Positions 31,480 through 41,322 of a stretch of 64,000 nt of DNA are shown one piece after another (position 1 is the stretch's first letter; the number at the start of each line of letters is the position of its first letter). Below the pieces are notes generated by a model, which saw only the letters and a program-made list of their open reading frames with translations, searched no databases and was not told the DNA's origin. The position numbers were made by a program, and so were the translations under genes. Origin of the DNA: Vibrio coralliilyticus (lineage in GTDB: Bacteria; Pseudomonadota; Gammaproteobacteria; Enterobacterales; Vibrionaceae); NCBI RefSeq assembly GCF_024449095.1, contig NZ_CP024627.1, positions 2,480,001-2,544,000 on the forward strand, written 5' to 3'.

Positions 31480-31947
31480 TTATTTTTTGCGAACGTGCGG
31501 TGCGGCTTTATCCAGCACACCATTGACAAACTTGTGGCTCTCTTCCGCAGCGAACACTTTCGCTAGCTCGATAGCTTCGTTGATCACCACTTTGTATGGC
31601 ACATCTTCACGACGTGTCATTTCATACATTGCAAGACGAAGCAAAGCCAGCTCCATCATATCCAAATCTTGCATTGGACGTGCCGTATAAGGACGAATCT
31701 TGCTGTCTAGCTCTGTGTGACTTAGCACAACACCTGTTAGCAGGTCACGGAAGTATGCAACGTCAGTATCTGGTGCAACAAGCGCTGGTTCTGCCGCATG
31801 ATGTTCTTCTTCATCATACTTACCACCAGATAAAAACTGCTCTTCAATAGTGGCAACATTCTCTTTAGTAATTTGCCATGAGTAGATCGCTTGTAGAGCG
31901 AATCGACGTGCATTACGACGTGCGGCTGGTTTCACACTGGCCCCCAT
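31480..31947 (-). CDS. nusB: Transcription antitermination factor NusB
   Basis: Binds boxA RNA with S10 (NusE) and supports antitermination of rRNA operons. The 155 residues form an all-helical protein with the signature [17 protein letters not shown] (RNA-binding N-terminal region) and [31 protein letters not shown] near the C-terminus. The start codon overlaps the ribH stop by one base (TAATG), so translation is coupled. The ribH-nusB pairing is typical of Proteobacteria. Confidence 0.97.
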   Translation of the reverse strand: MGASVKPAARRNARRFALQAIYSWQITKENVATIEEQFLSGGKYDEEEHHAAEPALVAPDTDVAYFRDLLTGVVLSHTELDSKIRPYTARPMQDLDMMELALLRLAMYEMTRREDVPYKVVINEAIELAKVFAAEESHKFVNGVLDKAAPHVRKK

Positions 31948-32417
31948 TAGGAATCGATTTCTGATAAAACGTTAATCATTTCAAGTGCGCTTAGTGCAGC
32001 CTCTGCACCTTTATTACCAGCCTTGGTTCCTGCGCGCTCGATAGCTTGGTCAATTGTATCAACGGTCAATACACCAAACGCCACTGGAAGACTGTATTCC
32101 AGAGACACTTGCGCAAGGCCTTTGTTACATTCACTACAAACATAGTCAAAATGAGGTGTGCCGCCACGAATAACAGTGCCCAATGATACAATCGCATCAA
32201 ACTTGCCTGTTTTTGCTACGCGCTGAGCGACCAATGGAAGTTCAACCGCACCCGGACAACGAACAACAGTGATGTTATCTTCGCTGATTTGTCCATGACG
32301 CTTTAAAGTATCGATTGCACCAGACAATAGACTTTCGTTAATAAAACTGTTGAAACGAGAAATAACGATAGCAATTTTTGCGTTTGGCGCTGGGAAGCCA
32401 CCCTCGATCACTTTCAT
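31947..32417 (-). CDS. ribH: 6,7-dimethyl-8-ribityllumazine synthase
   Basis: Condenses the RibB product (dihydroxybutanone phosphate) with the ribitylaminouracil made by RibD, the penultimate step of riboflavin synthesis. The start at 32417 ([12 protein letters not shown]) gives 156 residues, as in E. coli, with a strong AAGGAAGG ribosome site; open frame further upstream is ignored. Motifs: [42 protein letters not shown] (catalytic His in this family segment) and [17 protein letters not shown]. It forms icosahedral shells in relatives. Confidence 0.97.
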   Translation of the reverse strand: MKVIEGGFPAPNAKIAIVISRFNSFINESLLSGAIDTLKRHGQISEDNITVVRCPGAVELPLVAQRVAKTGKFDAIVSLGTVIRGGTPHFDYVCSECNKGLAQVSLEYSLPVAFGVLTVDTIDQAIERAGTKAGNKGAEAALSALEMINVLSEIDS

Positions 32418-32533
32418 AAGCCTTCCTTTAACTATGTTCATCAAGTGAGAATCGCCGGATTCTAGCACAAATCTGTGAGCAATATCTAATGGAAATTTAG
32501 CATTACTCAATTAGCAGAACGGCGTTAAAAACA

Positions 32534-32568
32534 AAGAAGGCAATTGGTTCATCACCCTTTGCCTTCTT
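32534..32568 (-). terminator. Rho-independent terminator after ribBX
   Basis: 10-bp stem AAGAAGGCAA/TTGCCTTCTT with a 15-nt loop, followed on the minus strand by TTTGTTTTTAA; it separates ribBX from ribH. Confidence 0.75.
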
Positions 32569-32594
32569 ATCCAATCTAGTTACTTTTTATCTGC

Positions 32595-33704
32595 TTATTC
32601 GCAAACATATTCAACCACATTAAGACCAAAACCACCCAGTGCGTGGTATTTCTTATTGGTTGACGAAAGCAGGCGCATGTCATGCACACCCAAATCAGCT
32701 AGGATCTGAGAACCGACGCCTACACGTCGTGATGTTCCTTGCTTCTTAGCCAAAGTCGGCGCGTCGCCTTTATCCTGAGCTTCAAACATTTTTACGCGGT
32801 GGATAAGCAAGTCAGTGGACTCTTCATTCCCCAGGATCACCAGAACACCACCTTCTTCACCAATGCGTTTCATGGCTTTGTCCAGCGTCCAGCTTCTTTC
32901 TGCATTGCGATCACTGCGCAGTAGATCCGTAAAGGTGTCTTGCAAATGCACTCGCACCAATGGGACTTGACCGTTAACCTCTCCTTTGCAAAGGGCATAG
33001 TGAATCTGATTATCAATCGTGTCACGGAATGTGACCAACTCAAATTCACCATATTCTGTTGGCAGCTTGCACTGTGCAACACGCTCAATTGTGGTTTCAG
33101 TGTTGTTGCGGTACTCAATTAAATCAGCAATCGTCCCCAACTTAATGCCATGTTTTTCAGCAAAGATTTCTAAATCTGGGCGTCGAGCCATGGTGCCGTC
33201 ATCATTGAGGATTTCAACAATCACCCCTGAAGGTTCAAGACCAGCTAAACGCGCCAAATCACACCCCGCTTCGGTATGGCCTGCGCGAGTCAACACTCCA
33301 CCTTCCTGCGCGGCAAGCGGGAAAATATGCCCAGGCTGGACTAAGTCAGCAGCCTTAGCGTCTTTGGCCACCGCTGCTTGTACAGTACGAGCACGATCAG
33401 CGGCAGAAATGCCCGTGGTAACCCCTTCTGCCGCTTCAATAGACACAGTGAAGTTTGTAGTGTACTGAGCATTGTTATCCTGAACCATAGGAGGTAAGCC
33501 AAGTCGCTCACAGCGCTCTTTAGTCATGGTCAAACAAATCAGGCCACGACCATGCGTCGCCATAAAGTTAATCGCTTCCGGCGTGACATGTTCGGCAGCC
33601 ATGATCAGATCGCCTTCATTTTCACGATCTTCATCATCCATCAGGATGACCATTTTACCTAAGCGGATGTCTTCGATGATTTCTTGAGGCGTACTAATTG
33701 GCAT
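32595..33704 (-). CDS. RibBX-type 3,4-dihydroxy-2-butanone 4-phosphate synthase with degenerate RibA-like domain
   Basis: The N-terminal half (residues about 5-205) is an intact Rib[26 protein letters not shown] and [13 protein letters not shown] carry the metal and substrate residues, and make the four-carbon unit for lumazine. The C-terminal half (about 210-369) aligns with GTP cyclohydrolase II but lacks its zinc Cys triad: the normal RVHSEC...LRCDC segment reads [12 protein letters not shown]...RNAER. It is therefore not a functional RibA. This hybrid is the RibBX type described in Shewanella and other Proteobacteria. A separate ribA should exist elsewhere. The start at 33704 (MPISTPQ) is preceded by AGGA/AGAGAA; the frame extends upstream without support. 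Confidence 0.93.
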   Translation of the reverse strand: MPISTPQEIIEDIRLGKMVILMDDEDRENEGDLIMAAEHVTPEAINFMATHGRGLICLTMTKERCERLGLPPMVQDNNAQYTTNFTVSIEAAEGVTTGISAADRARTVQAAVAKDAKAADLVQPGHIFPLAAQEGGVLTRAGHTEAGCDLARLAGLEPSGVIVEILNDDGTMARRPDLEIFAEKHGIKLGTIADLIEYRNNTETTIERVAQCKLPTEYGEFELVTFRDTIDNQIHYALCKGEVNGQVPLVRVHLQDTFTDLLRSDRNAERSWTLDKAMKRIGEEGGVLVILGNEESTDLLIHRVKMFEAQDKGDAPTLAKKQGTSRRVGVGSQILADLGVHDMRLLSSTNKKYHALGGFGLNVVEYVCE

Positions 33705-33751
33705 TTCTCTGTTCCTGTTATCTGGGCTCTTGGCGACTTTATTCTGTGTCA

Positions 33752-33776
33752 ACGCCCAGCGTTTTAGGCTGGGCGT
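33752..33776 (-). other. GC-rich stem-loop between ribE and ribBX
   Basis: Perfect 9-bp stem ACGCCCAGC/GCTGGGCGT with a 7-nt loop and no T tract. It could protect mRNA ends or modulate ribBX translation. No FMN riboswitch sequence was recognised here. Confidence 0.45.
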
Positions 33777-33784
33777 CGGTTAAT

Positions 33785-34435
33785 TTATGCAAAACCGTTT
33801 TGCTGGAGAAACTCCATAGTCAAACGCGATTCTGGCTGCTCTTTTTGGCTGGTCAGTAAACGCTCCATATAACGAGCTAATACGTCCACTTCCAAATTCA
33901 CTTTTCGTCCAACGTGAAAATCTGCGATGGTCGTTTCTTCACCCGTATGCGGCACTATAGTCAGTTTGAAAGCATTCTTGCGCAGATCATTCACCGTCAA
34001 ACTGATACCATCAACGGTGACTGAACCTTTCTCTGCCACATACTTTGACAGTTCTTCAGGCATGGAGACCCAGAACTCAATCGCTCGACCTACTTGATTG
34101 CGTTCAATAATCTCACCAACGCCATCCACATGACCAGAAACGATGTGTCCGCCAAATCGAGTGGTCGGCAGCATGGCTTTCTCAAGGTTGACCTTACCTC
34201 CGACCTGATAATCGGTAAATCCGGTTTTACTCAGCGTTTCAAGCGACAAATCTGCACTATAGCTAGTCGAGGTAAAATCCACGACCGTGAGACACACACC
34301 ATTGGTCGCGATACTGTCGCCCAACTTAACATCGGACATATCCAGCTTACCCACATCAACAGTAACACTAATATCTTCACCTTTAGGGGTAATGGCTGTC
34401 AGCGTACCAACAGCTTCAATAATTCCAGTAAACAT
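33785..34435 (-). CDS. ribE: Riboflavin synthase, alpha subunit
   Basis: Dismutates two 6,7-dimethyl-8-ribityllumazine molecules to riboflavin and the RibD product. The 216 residues hold the two tandem lumazine-binding barrels of the family: the first starts MFTGIIEAVGTL and has SIATNGVCLTVVDF; the second has GHIVSGHVDGVGEI, SVTVDGISLTVND and IPHT-like VPHTGEETTI. A C-terminal helix mediates trimerisation. It starts 2 nt after ribD, so the two are one unit. Confidence 0.96.
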   Translation of the reverse strand: MFTGIIEAVGTLTAITPKGEDISVTVDVGKLDMSDVKLGDSIATNGVCLTVVDFTSTSYSADLSLETLSKTGFTDYQVGGKVNLEKAMLPTTRFGGHIVSGHVDGVGEIIERNQVGRAIEFWVSMPEELSKYVAEKGSVTVDGISLTVNDLRKNAFKLTIVPHTGEETTIADFHVGRKVNLEVDVLARYMERLLTSQKEQPESRLTMEFLQQNGFA

Positions 34436-34437
34436 AA

Positions 34438-35544
34438 TTACGATTCTTTCTTTTTAGGGCGGGCGACAATGCGGATATCCTCACCGACTTGCCTGACATC
34501 TTGGATGTCTAAATCAATGACTTTCGCCATCGACTCAAACCCTAGTTCACCAAATAAACCTCGGCCATCACTACCCATAATCTTAGGTGCTAGGTAGAGC
34601 ACAAGTTCATCCACTATGTCTTCATTGATTAGGCTGCTAGCTAAAGTCGCCCCCGCTTCAACCCAGAGATGATTAATATTGTGGTGAGCAGCTAACTTTT
34701 CAAATGTGGATGTTAAATCGATCTGATTAGCCTCATTGAGTAAAGGTGCCAAGTCACCTTGTTGAGACACAACAATTCTTTTGCCATCAGTCGAGTACAA
34801 CTTAAGATCCGCAGTTAGTTGGTTTTGACGATCCATGATCACTTTCACGGGTTGACGGACTTCACTCTCGGGCAACTTAACTTGCACAGATTCAGGCAAC
34901 TCAGACCAACGAACATTCAATGACGCATTATCCTCAATGACGGTTTTGCTGGTCGATAAAATGGCTCCCGCTTGAGCACGGTAGTTCTGCACGTCTTGTC
35001 TTGCCTGTGGAGACGTGATCCACTGGCTCTGACCATTACTCAGTGCCGTTTGACCATCTAAGCTCGCCGCCATTTTCAACTGTACATATGGCATCCCAGT
35101 TTGCATTCGTTTAATGAAGGCAGGATTGAGTGCGTGCGCATCGCTTTCTAGTAACCCCACCTGCACCTCAATGCCCGCCTCTCGCAACATTTTAATGCCA
35201 CGTCCAGAAACTTGAGGGTTGGGGTCTTCCATTGCACAGATTACTTTTGCCACCTTGGCTTTAATCAACCCTTCCGCACAAGGAGGCGTTCGCCCATAAT
35301 GAGAACACGGCTCCAACGTGACATACGCTGTCGCGCCAACAGACTGTTCACCCGCCATTCTCAGCGCATGCACTTCAGCATGAGGTTCTCCGGCCCGATA
35401 ATGAAAGCCTTCACCAACAATCTGGCCATTAAGGGTAATGACACACCCAACATTGGGATTAGGTGCAGTGGTGTAGATACCGCCTTTGGCTATTTCAATA
35501 GCACGCGACATCATTTGGTAATCTTGAGGAGTGAATTCCGACAT
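34438..35544 (-). CDS. ribD: Bifunctional riboflavin deaminase/reductase
   Basis: Performs the second (deamination) and third (NADPH reduction) steps of riboflavin synthesis. The N-terminal cytidine-deaminase-like domain shows GEPHAEVHAL (zinc His, catalytic Glu) and LEPCSHYGRTPPCAEGLI (two zinc Cys). The C-terminal reductase domain starts near PYVQLKMAASLDGQTAL. The 368 residues match E. coli RibD (367). The start ATG at 35544 is preferred over a TTG two codons upstream. It is 14 nt after nrdR, the usual nrdR-ribD order. Confidence 0.96.
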   Translation of the reverse strand: MSEFTPQDYQMMSRAIEIAKGGIYTTAPNPNVGCVITLNGQIVGEGFHYRAGEPHAEVHALRMAGEQSVGATAYVTLEPCSHYGRTPPCAEGLIKAKVAKVICAMEDPNPQVSGRGIKMLREAGIEVQVGLLESDAHALNPAFIKRMQTGMPYVQLKMAASLDGQTALSNGQSQWITSPQARQDVQNYRAQAGAILSTSKTVIEDNASLNVRWSELPESVQVKLPESEVRQPVKVIMDRQNQLTADLKLYSTDGKRIVVSQQGDLAPLLNEANQIDLTSTFEKLAAHHNINHLWVEAGATLASSLINEDIVDELVLYLAPKIMGSDGRGLFGELGFESMAKVIDLDIQDVRQVGEDIRIVARPKKKES

Positions 35545-35558
35545 GGTCAAATTAACCG

Positions 35559-36008
35559 TTAATCTTCCAGTTTGGCGATTTCTTCACCAAACTCACGAAT
35601 ATCTTCGAAACTGCGGTAAACAGATGCGAAACGAATATAGGCTACTTTGTCTAACTCTTTAAGCTGGTCCATGACCAAATTACCAATCATTTCGCTTGGT
35701 ACTTCACGCTCACCTGTTGCGCGCAACTGAGATTTAATCATACTAATCGCCAGTTCAACAGAATCAGCACTCACTGGACGTTTTTCCAAGGCGCGTTGCA
35801 AACCACCAACCATCTTATCTTCATTGAAGGGCTCACGGTTTCCGTTTGATTTAATTACGCGAGGCATTACTAACTCAGCCGTTTCAAATGTAGTAAAGCG
35901 TTCGCTACAGGCCAGACACTGTCTGCGACGGCGAACCTGATGGCCGTCAGCCACCAGACGAGAATCGATCACTTTAGTGTCATTCTCAGAGCAAAAAGGA
36001 CAATGCAT
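35559..36008 (-). CDS. nrdR: Transcriptional repressor NrdR
   Basis: ATP/dATP-sensing repressor of ribonucleotide reductase genes. The 149 residues contain an N-terminal zinc ribbon (CPFC at residues 3-6 and CLAC in the [12 protein letters not shown] segment) and an ATP-cone domain starting near [15 protein letters not shown]. The length is the family norm. It begins the nrdR-ribD-ribE unit. The sequence immediately upstream holds an inverted-repeat element, and I see no NrdR box in it. Confidence 0.97.
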   Translation of the reverse strand: MHCPFCSENDTKVIDSRLVADGHQVRRRRQCLACSERFTTFETAELVMPRVIKSNGNREPFNEDKMVGGLQRALEKRPVSADSVELAISMIKSQLRATGEREVPSEMIGNLVMDQLKELDKVAYIRFASVYRSFEDIREFGEEIAKLED

Positions 36009-36020
36009 ATCACCTCCATC

Positions 36021-36150
36021 ATATACTCAAGAAACCTCGTTACCTCATCTTATTACTACAGGGGATGAAAACACATAATTCAATACCAAGAAGAATGAGA
36101 ATCTCTTTCAGGATAAGCTGTTAGCTCGTAGCGAAGTCACTTGAGTATAT
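36021..36150. repeat. 130-bp inverted-repeat element (possible MITE/ERIC-like)
   Basis: The ends are ATATACTCAAG (36021-36031) and its exact reverse complement (36140-36150); extending inwards, 17 of 21 positions match between the two ends. The interior shows no ORF. The size (130 bp) is near that of ERIC-type palindromic units known in enterics and vibrios. It sits between proA and nrdR, at the nrdR 5' side. Only one copy was seen in the window. Confidence 0.5.
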
Positions 36151-36190
36151 CGCTGCTAGTTTAGCGGATTTGCTTAAGCGAAGAAAAGCA

Positions 36191-36214
36191 AAAGGGGCGA
36201 AATCGCCCCTTTTC
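36191..36214 (-). terminator. Rho-independent terminator of proA
   Basis: Perfect 10-bp stem AAAAGGGGCG/CGCCCCTTTT with a 4-nt loop, T-rich tail on the minus strand. Confidence 0.9.
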
Positions 36215-36236
36215 ATTTCAAGATTACTGAGTTTTG

Positions 36237-37487
36237 TTAACTACGCGGTAGATAGTTTGCTTTCCCTACCCATTTATAGCTGGTGAGCTCTTCTAATCCC
36301 ATCGGTCCACGGGCATGTAGCTTCTGAGTCGATACCGCCACTTCCGCTCCTAAGCCGAACTGAGCACCATCAGTAAAACGAGTAGAAGCATTAACATAAA
36401 CCGCTGCCGAACCAGCAGAATTGATAAATAACTCTGAGTTTTCTAAGCTATTGGTCATGATTGCATCGGAGTGACTCGCGTTATGAACCCGCATGTGGTC
36501 AATGGCCTGTTTCACATCTTCAACCACTTTGACGCCCAATGTGTAACTTAACCACTCGGTATCGAAATCCCCCTCAGCACTGTCGCGAATGTCTTTTGCT
36601 TCTTGCATCAATGCTTTTGCTTTAGGCTCTGCGACAAAAGTGACCTTATCCTGCATTTTCGCGATGAGCATAGGTAAAAACTCTGAGGCAATATTTTGGT
36701 GCACTAGCAAGGTGTCTAAGGCATTACAAGCAGAAGGACGCTGCACTTTTGCGTTTTCTATCACTTCAAGGGATTTTTCCAAATCAGCACTTTCATCAAC
36801 AAACACATGGCTAATACCGAAACCACCTATAATGACAGGGATTGTGCTGTTTTCCTTACACATTTTGTGTAGCCCTGCCCCGCCTCGTGGAATGATCATA
36901 TCAACGTAGTCATCCAGCTTTAGCAATTGAGACACCAGTTCACGGTCTGGCTTTTCAATGTATTGAACTGCCGCCGCAGGCAATTCGGCTTTGGCAAGCG
37001 CCGATTGGATCACCTTGACCAGTTCCATATTGGAGAAGAAGGTTTCTTTACCACCACGAAGAATGCTTGCGTTCCCCGTTTTCAGACACAACGCAGCAAT
37101 ATCAATGGTCACATTTGGACGCGCCTCATAAATGACCCCGACCACACCGAGAGGCACTCGGCGACGAGATAAAGACATACCATTTTCAAGTACTTTGCTG
37201 TCTATTTCACTGCCGACAGGATCATTGAGGCCAATGACGTTTCGTACATCGTTGGCGATCCCGGCTAAACGAGCGTCGTTAAGCAAAAGGCGATCGAGTA
37301 ATGCCTCTGTCAGCCCCGCTTTGCGGCCTAATTCAATATCTTTAGCATTCGCCGCCAGAATTGTCTCAGCATTGGCTTCAAGCTCATCAGCAATGATAGC
37401 CAATGCATGGTTTTTTTGCGCCGTTGACGCGGTCGCTAGTTGAAAAGCCGCCTCTTTCGCCGCTTTCCCCATCGAAATCAGTTCCAC
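36237..37487 (-). CDS. proA: Gamma-glutamyl phosphate reductase
   Basis: Second enzyme of proline synthesis: NADPH-dependent reduction of glutamyl-5-phosphate to glutamate-5-semialdehyde. The 416 residues (E. coli 417) are an aldehyde-dehydrogenase fold with the catalytic Cys in [16 protein letters not shown] and conserved [18 protein letters not shown] and [11 protein letters not shown] segments; the C-terminus has [21 protein letters not shown]. It lies 14 nt after proB, and the operon ends in a terminator. Confidence 0.97.
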   Translation of the reverse strand: MELISMGKAAKEAAFQLATASTAQKNHALAIIADELEANAETILAANAKDIELGRKAGLTEALLDRLLLNDARLAGIANDVRNVIGLNDPVGSEIDSKVLENGMSLSRRRVPLGVVGVIYEARPNVTIDIAALCLKTGNASILRGGKETFFSNMELVKVIQSALAKAELPAAAVQYIEKPDRELVSQLLKLDDYVDMIIPRGGAGLHKMCKENSTIPVIIGGFGISHVFVDESADLEKSLEVIENAKVQRPSACNALDTLLVHQNIASEFLPMLIAKMQDKVTFVAEPKAKALMQEAKDIRDSAEGDFDTEWLSYTLGVKVVEDVKQAIDHMRVHNASHSDAIMTNSLENSELFINSAGSAAVYVNASTRFTDGAQFGLGAEVAVSTQKLHARGPMGLEELTSYKWVGKANYLPRS

Positions 37488-37501
37488 AATTTTTCCCTCA
37501 A

Positions 37502-38635
37502 TTACTCCTGAATCACAACCATATCGTCACGATGCAGCACTTCGCTGCCATAGTCATAACCCAAAATTCCCAAAATATCTTTACTGTGCTTACCGATGAT
37601 CTTTGCCATGTCTTGGCTAGAGTAACTGGAAATTCCACGTGCAACTAAGCTGCCTGTTTGGTCTGTCACTCTTACAACTTCACCGCGAGCAAATGTGCCA
37701 CTCACCTGAGTTACACCTTTCGCTAATAAACTGCTGCCTTTATCAATCACAGCCTTCACCGCACCGTCATCAATTACAATATCGCCAGATGCCGCTGGTC
37801 CAGCCAAAATCCATCGCTTACGGCTTTCCAATGCTTCTTCAATTGGCAGGAAACGAGTACCTTGAGGCTCATCACCCAATGAATCAAACACCACATTGGG
37901 AGCGCTGCCTGCGGCAATAATGACTTCTATGCCTGCCCTGCGGGCAATATCCGCAGCTTGTAACTTAGTGGCCATACCACCAGTACCTAAAGTCGTGCCA
38001 CTCCCGCCAGCGATCTTACGCAATGTATCATCAATGGTTTTCACTTCTTTTATCAGCTCAGCACTTGGGTCCTTGCGTGGATCCGCCGTGAAAAGTCCTT
38101 TCTGATCGGTCAGTAACAGCAATTTATCAGCGCCACACAAGATACCAACCAGCGCAGATAAGTTGTCATTATCACCGACTTTGATCTCACTGGTCGCGAC
38201 TGCGTCATTTTCATTAACAATAGGGATAATATTGTTATCCACTAAGGCATTAATGGTGTCCCGAGCATTCAAAAACCGTTCACGGTCTTCCATATCTGCC
38301 CGCGTCAACAACATCTGGCCAATCTTAATGCCGTAAATACCAAACAAAGCTTCCCAAGTTTGTATCAATTGGCTTTGACCAACAGCCGCCAGCAATTGTT
38401 TATTGGCCATGGAATTGGGCAATGCGGGGTAACCTAGGTGCTCACGCCCAGCAGCAATTGCGCCAGACGATACCATGACCACAGAATGGCCCAGTTTTTT
38501 CAGCTCTGCACACTGGCGGGCTAGCTCAACCATATGAGCTCTGTCTAATGCCAAAGTGCCACCAGTTAATACACTGGTACCCAGTTTCACAACCACAGTT
38601 TGACGCTGTGTTGCTTGTCCGCATTTTTGATTCAT
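37502..38635 (-). CDS. proB: Glutamate 5-kinase
   Basis: Phosphorylates glutamate to the labile glutamyl-5-phosphate passed to ProA, and is the proline feedback point. The 377 residues begin with the amino-acid-kinase domain ([39 protein letters not shown] [22 protein letters not shown]) and end with a PUA domain from about residue 275. The N-terminus is some ten residues longer than E. coli ProB (367). It is the first gene of proBA. Confidence 0.97.
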   Translation of the reverse strand: MNQKCGQATQRQTVVVKLGTSVLTGGTLALDRAHMVELARQCAELKKLGHSVVMVSSGAIAAGREHLGYPALPNSMANKQLLAAVGQSQLIQTWEALFGIYGIKIGQMLLTRADMEDRERFLNARDTINALVDNNIIPIVNENDAVATSEIKVGDNDNLSALVGILCGADKLLLLTDQKGLFTADPRKDPSAELIKEVKTIDDTLRKIAGGSGTTLGTGGMATKLQAADIARRAGIEVIIAAGSAPNVVFDSLGDEPQGTRFLPIEEALESRKRWILAGPAASGDIVIDDGAVKAVIDKGSSLLAKGVTQVSGTFARGEVVRVTDQTGSLVARGISSYSSQDMAKIIGKHSKDILGILGYDYGSEVLHRDDMVVIQE

Positions 38636-38760
38636 TGTCTTTCTGCTATGAAAATAAAGAGTTCACCAATTACTCATCAGACTGCATAACCGCAAGAATC
38701 TGAGACAAATTAGCTATTAGACATGATGTTTTAACAATCAAAACATAAATTCACAAGCAG

Positions 38761-38784
38761 AAAAGGCGCCGTTAAGCGCCTTTT
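38761..38784 (-). terminator. Terminator between crl and proB
   Basis: 9-bp stem AAAAGGCGC/GCGCCTTTT with a 6-nt loop. T residues are present on both strands (longer on the plus side), so it may act in both directions; the only adjacent upstream gene is crl on the minus strand. Confidence 0.7.
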
Positions 38785-38813
38785 TATTTGAGAAAATGAT
38801 AAAGAGGAAAGAA

Positions 38814-39203
38814 TTAGACGAATTCAACCGATTCCTTGTGCAAATCGACATTCATACCGAATTGAGTCTTTAGAGTTTCCTGCAGTTTTTGGTGAAAACC
38901 TTCTTGGGTGCGAAATACTTCTTCAATGGCTTTTTTAGGCAATTTCTCGTCTACCCAATCACCCTTTCCATCGTAGAGGCCAGTGCGGTAACGAGCTGCG
39001 AATGTTTGCCCTTGTTGTTCAAGTTCTAACCACCATCCCCAGAACTCTCTTTCTTCCGGCGACTTTTTGTCATTCACACACACAGAAAGACAATCGAACA
39101 AGTATCGTCCTTCTTCACATTGAGGCTCTCTCAGATAAGGGCCAATGGCCTTCAGTGTAGACAACAAACGGTAATGAGTTGGACTCTTTGGCTGTTCAGA
39201 CAT
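38814..39203 (-). CDS. crl: Sigma factor-binding protein Crl
   Basis: Binds sigma-S and promotes its assembly with core RNA polymerase, boosting stationary-phase and stress transcription. The 129 residues match the family (E. coli 133): [17 protein letters not shown] at the N-terminus, [13 protein letters not shown], and FWGWWLEL. It stands in the conserved crl-frsA-gpt neighbourhood, though oriented here with all three on one strand. No DNA-binding motif is expected. Confidence 0.94.
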   Translation of the reverse strand: MSEQPKSPTHYRLLSTLKAIGPYLREPQCEEGRYLFDCLSVCVNDKKSPEEREFWGWWLELEQQGQTFAARYRTGLYDGKGDWVDEKLPKKAIEEVFRTQEGFHQKLQETLKTQFGMNVDLHKESVEFV

Positions 39204-39324
39204 AATGAATCTCCATATTCAAAATCTGTTGTGATTATTCGTTGTAGTTATGACGAGCAAATAAACAGGACTGCATAGTTTGGGTATTGCCCTTATATGA
39301 GTGTTGCCTAATTTATTAGATTTG

Positions 39325-40572
39325 TCATCTAATTAGCTCGTCCTCCAACCACTTAATCGCCAAATCGAGGGATTGCTCATATCCTTGTGTAATTGTTTTT
39401 GCACTGATTTTCTTCGCTTTCCCATAGTCGCTGAACAAGGCAACAAGCTGATTATCACTGTAAGGAGAAACAGGATCGTTTTCGAGACTCATTGCCAGAA
39501 TAGGGACCTTAGTTTTACGGTTAGATAAAATGCCTTGAACCTTAAGTGACCAAGCCATCAACTGACCCGCCAAACTGTTGACGTCGACAACATTTTTGCC
39601 CAATCGTGAAGCCAGTACATCGAGGTACATTTTCGGCATTTTTTTCAGTTTCTTTGGTGATGCTAATACATCGTGAATCGGCGCACCCAAGCTCACACAA
39701 GCTTTTAACTTATCCGGTTCCATGAATGAAAGTCTAACCATGGCATTGCCACCAAAACGGAAACCAATCAAACCGACCCTGTGATGATCTACCCATGGAA
39801 TATTAAACAGCTCATTAAGTACCGCTTGATGCAGACACGAAGTATCTTCTGTGAGCGTCCAGTGACTGTTATGGCCAATCGAGGGCATATCAACAGTCAA
39901 CATCGCGATGTCTTTCTTGGCTAAGTGATCGCGAAATAACGTCCACAAGTCAGTTTGCAAGCTGTCTAACCCTGCGCTGACGATTACGACAGGCTGAGGC
40001 TTATCCGTTTTCGTTAGATGAAGATGAGCAATAATGCGCTTGTTCTGATAAGGAATTTCAATTTGCTTAACGATATATTTTGTTTTCTTTGCCGCTTCTG
40101 TATAAGCATTGCTAGCCAGTACTTGAGCCTGTATAGCTAAGTTATCGTTTTTCAAATGGGGGTAACCGGCAATACTAAAACACAAGGACGCATTGAACAG
40201 CTCATCCGCGGCTTCTTCACCCTTGAGTTCATGAGAGCGCTTGTTATGCAGCATCCCCAGCTTGGTCCACTCATAAGTCCAGTTACCGCTGTGATAGCCC
40301 ATGACGGTATCCAGCCACTCATCATGAGTCCTTGAATGTTTAGAAGAGGCGATTTTTGCCAGAACAGCTTCGATTTCAATAGGATCTAATCCCTGCCATA
40401 CCCACTGCATACGACGCAGATTTCGGTACCACTTAAAGCCCTCTTCTTCACGCCGCTTGTCTAGTAATTCTTGGCTACTGGGCATGTATTGAGTTAATGA
40501 GGACGTTTCTCGCGCTTGCTTATGGTTGGTGAACAGTGTTTCTGACAGGTTTTTGCTCACTTCTTCAGACAT
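39325..40572 (-). CDS. frsA: Esterase FrsA (fermentation-respiration switch protein)
   Basis: An alpha/beta-hydrolase-fold protein of 415 residues. E. coli FrsA (414) binds dephosphorylated EIIA-Glc and hydrolyses short-chain esters; a pyruvate decarboxylase activity once proposed for the V. vulnificus protein is disputed. The nucleophile-elbow region reads VGLIGFRFGGNAMVRL, where the usual GxSxG Ser is replaced by Phe-Arg-Phe-type residues. N-terminal helical part (FKWYRNLRRMQWVWQGL) contacts the partner in relatives. It lies between crl and gpt. Confidence 0.93.
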   Translation of the reverse strand: MSEEVSKNLSETLFTNHKQARETSSLTQYMPSSQELLDKRREEEGFKWYRNLRRMQWVWQGLDPIEIEAVLAKIASSKHSRTHDEWLDTVMGYHSGNWTYEWTKLGMLHNKRSHELKGEEAADELFNASLCFSIAGYPHLKNDNLAIQAQVLASNAYTEAAKKTKYIVKQIEIPYQNKRIIAHLHLTKTDKPQPVVIVSAGLDSLQTDLWTLFRDHLAKKDIAMLTVDMPSIGHNSHWTLTEDTSCLHQAVLNELFNIPWVDHHRVGLIGFRFGGNAMVRLSFMEPDKLKACVSLGAPIHDVLASPKKLKKMPKMYLDVLASRLGKNVVDVNSLAGQLMAWSLKVQGILSNRKTKVPILAMSLENDPVSPYSDNQLVALFSDYGKAKKISAKTITQGYEQSLDLAIKWLEDELIR

Positions 40573-40736
40573 AATGACGCCTAGTTTAAATAATTTCCTA
40601 TATTGTATACCCGTGTCGCCTCAAAAGGCAGGCACTCATCAATGTTCAACCTATTAATTGGCAAAAAGTGACGAATAAGTCATTAAAAAACCAGCATAAG
40701 TAAACTAGGTTAAGCGGATCAATAGGCACAAACAAA

Positions 40737-40758
40737 AAATGACCCATAAGGGTCATTT
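40737..40758 (-). terminator. Rho-independent terminator of gpt
   Basis: 9-bp stem AAATGACCC/GGGTCATTT with a 4-nt loop, then TTTTTTGTTTG on the minus strand. Confidence 0.88.
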
Positions 40759-40778
40759 TTAAACTCAACAAACAGAGA

Positions 40779-41243
40779 TTACTTTTGCTTGCGGTTAATA
40801 GGTTCAATGTACTGAATAGACATATCCCATGGCTGCTCAATCCAAGTTTCCTGAGCAATGTCCACAACATAATCGTCCAATAGCGCAGCACCTGATGGCT
40901 TAGCACATACCGCAATCAGTTTTGCTTTAGGGTAAAGTTCACGAAGTTTGCGTGCAGTATCACCACTATCTACCAAATCCTCTACGATCAGGTAACCTTC
41001 ACCATCACCTTCTGGCGCTTTTAGCACGCTCATATCACGCTGATGATCGTGATCGTAGCTAGAAATACAAATGGTATCAACGTAACGAATACCTAATTCA
41101 CGAGCCAGAATTGCACCTGGAACAAGACCACCACGGCTCACTGCCCAGATACCTTTCCACTGCTCAGCAGGCATTTGCTGCTCAGCTAGCTCACGACAAT
41201 AAGCGTGCATTTGATCCCAAGTAATAACGAATTTCTTACTCAT
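40779..41243 (-). CDS. gpt: Xanthine-guanine phosphoribosyltransferase
   Basis: Salvages guanine, xanthine and hypoxanthine to nucleotides with PRPP at the inner face of the membrane. The 154 residues (E. coli 152) contain the PRPP-binding motif [14 protein letters not shown] near residue 85 and the [18 protein letters not shown] segment near residue 33. It is downstream of a purine permease on the same strand, so uptake and salvage are neighbours, although a structured terminator-like element separates them. Confidence 0.97.
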   Translation of the reverse strand: MSKKFVITWDQMHAYCRELAEQQMPAEQWKGIWAVSRGGLVPGAILARELGIRYVDTICISSYDHDHQRDMSVLKAPEGDGEGYLIVEDLVDSGDTARKLRELYPKAKLIAVCAKPSGAALLDDYVVDIAQETWIEQPWDMSIQYIEPINRKQK

Positions 41244-41261
41244 TGTAATAAACCTAATTAT

Positions 41262-41310
41262 AAAAAGTTGAGGGCCTGTGGAGCCAACGCTTGGTTGATC
41301 TCACAAGCCC
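41262..41310 (-). terminator. Branched stem-loop between the purine permease and gpt
   Basis: On the minus strand GGGCTTGTG pairs with CACAGGCCC (one G-U), enclosing an inner hairpin CCAA-GCG-TTGG; five T residues follow 5 nt later. It may terminate permease transcription or act as a gpt leader element. Confidence 0.5.
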
Positions 41311-41322
41311 TTATTGAAGTTT

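Noticed and set aside
33705..33784. Possible FMN riboswitch ahead of ribBX
   Set aside because: The region is only 80 nt and has none of the conserved RFN-element blocks; only a simple hairpin is present.
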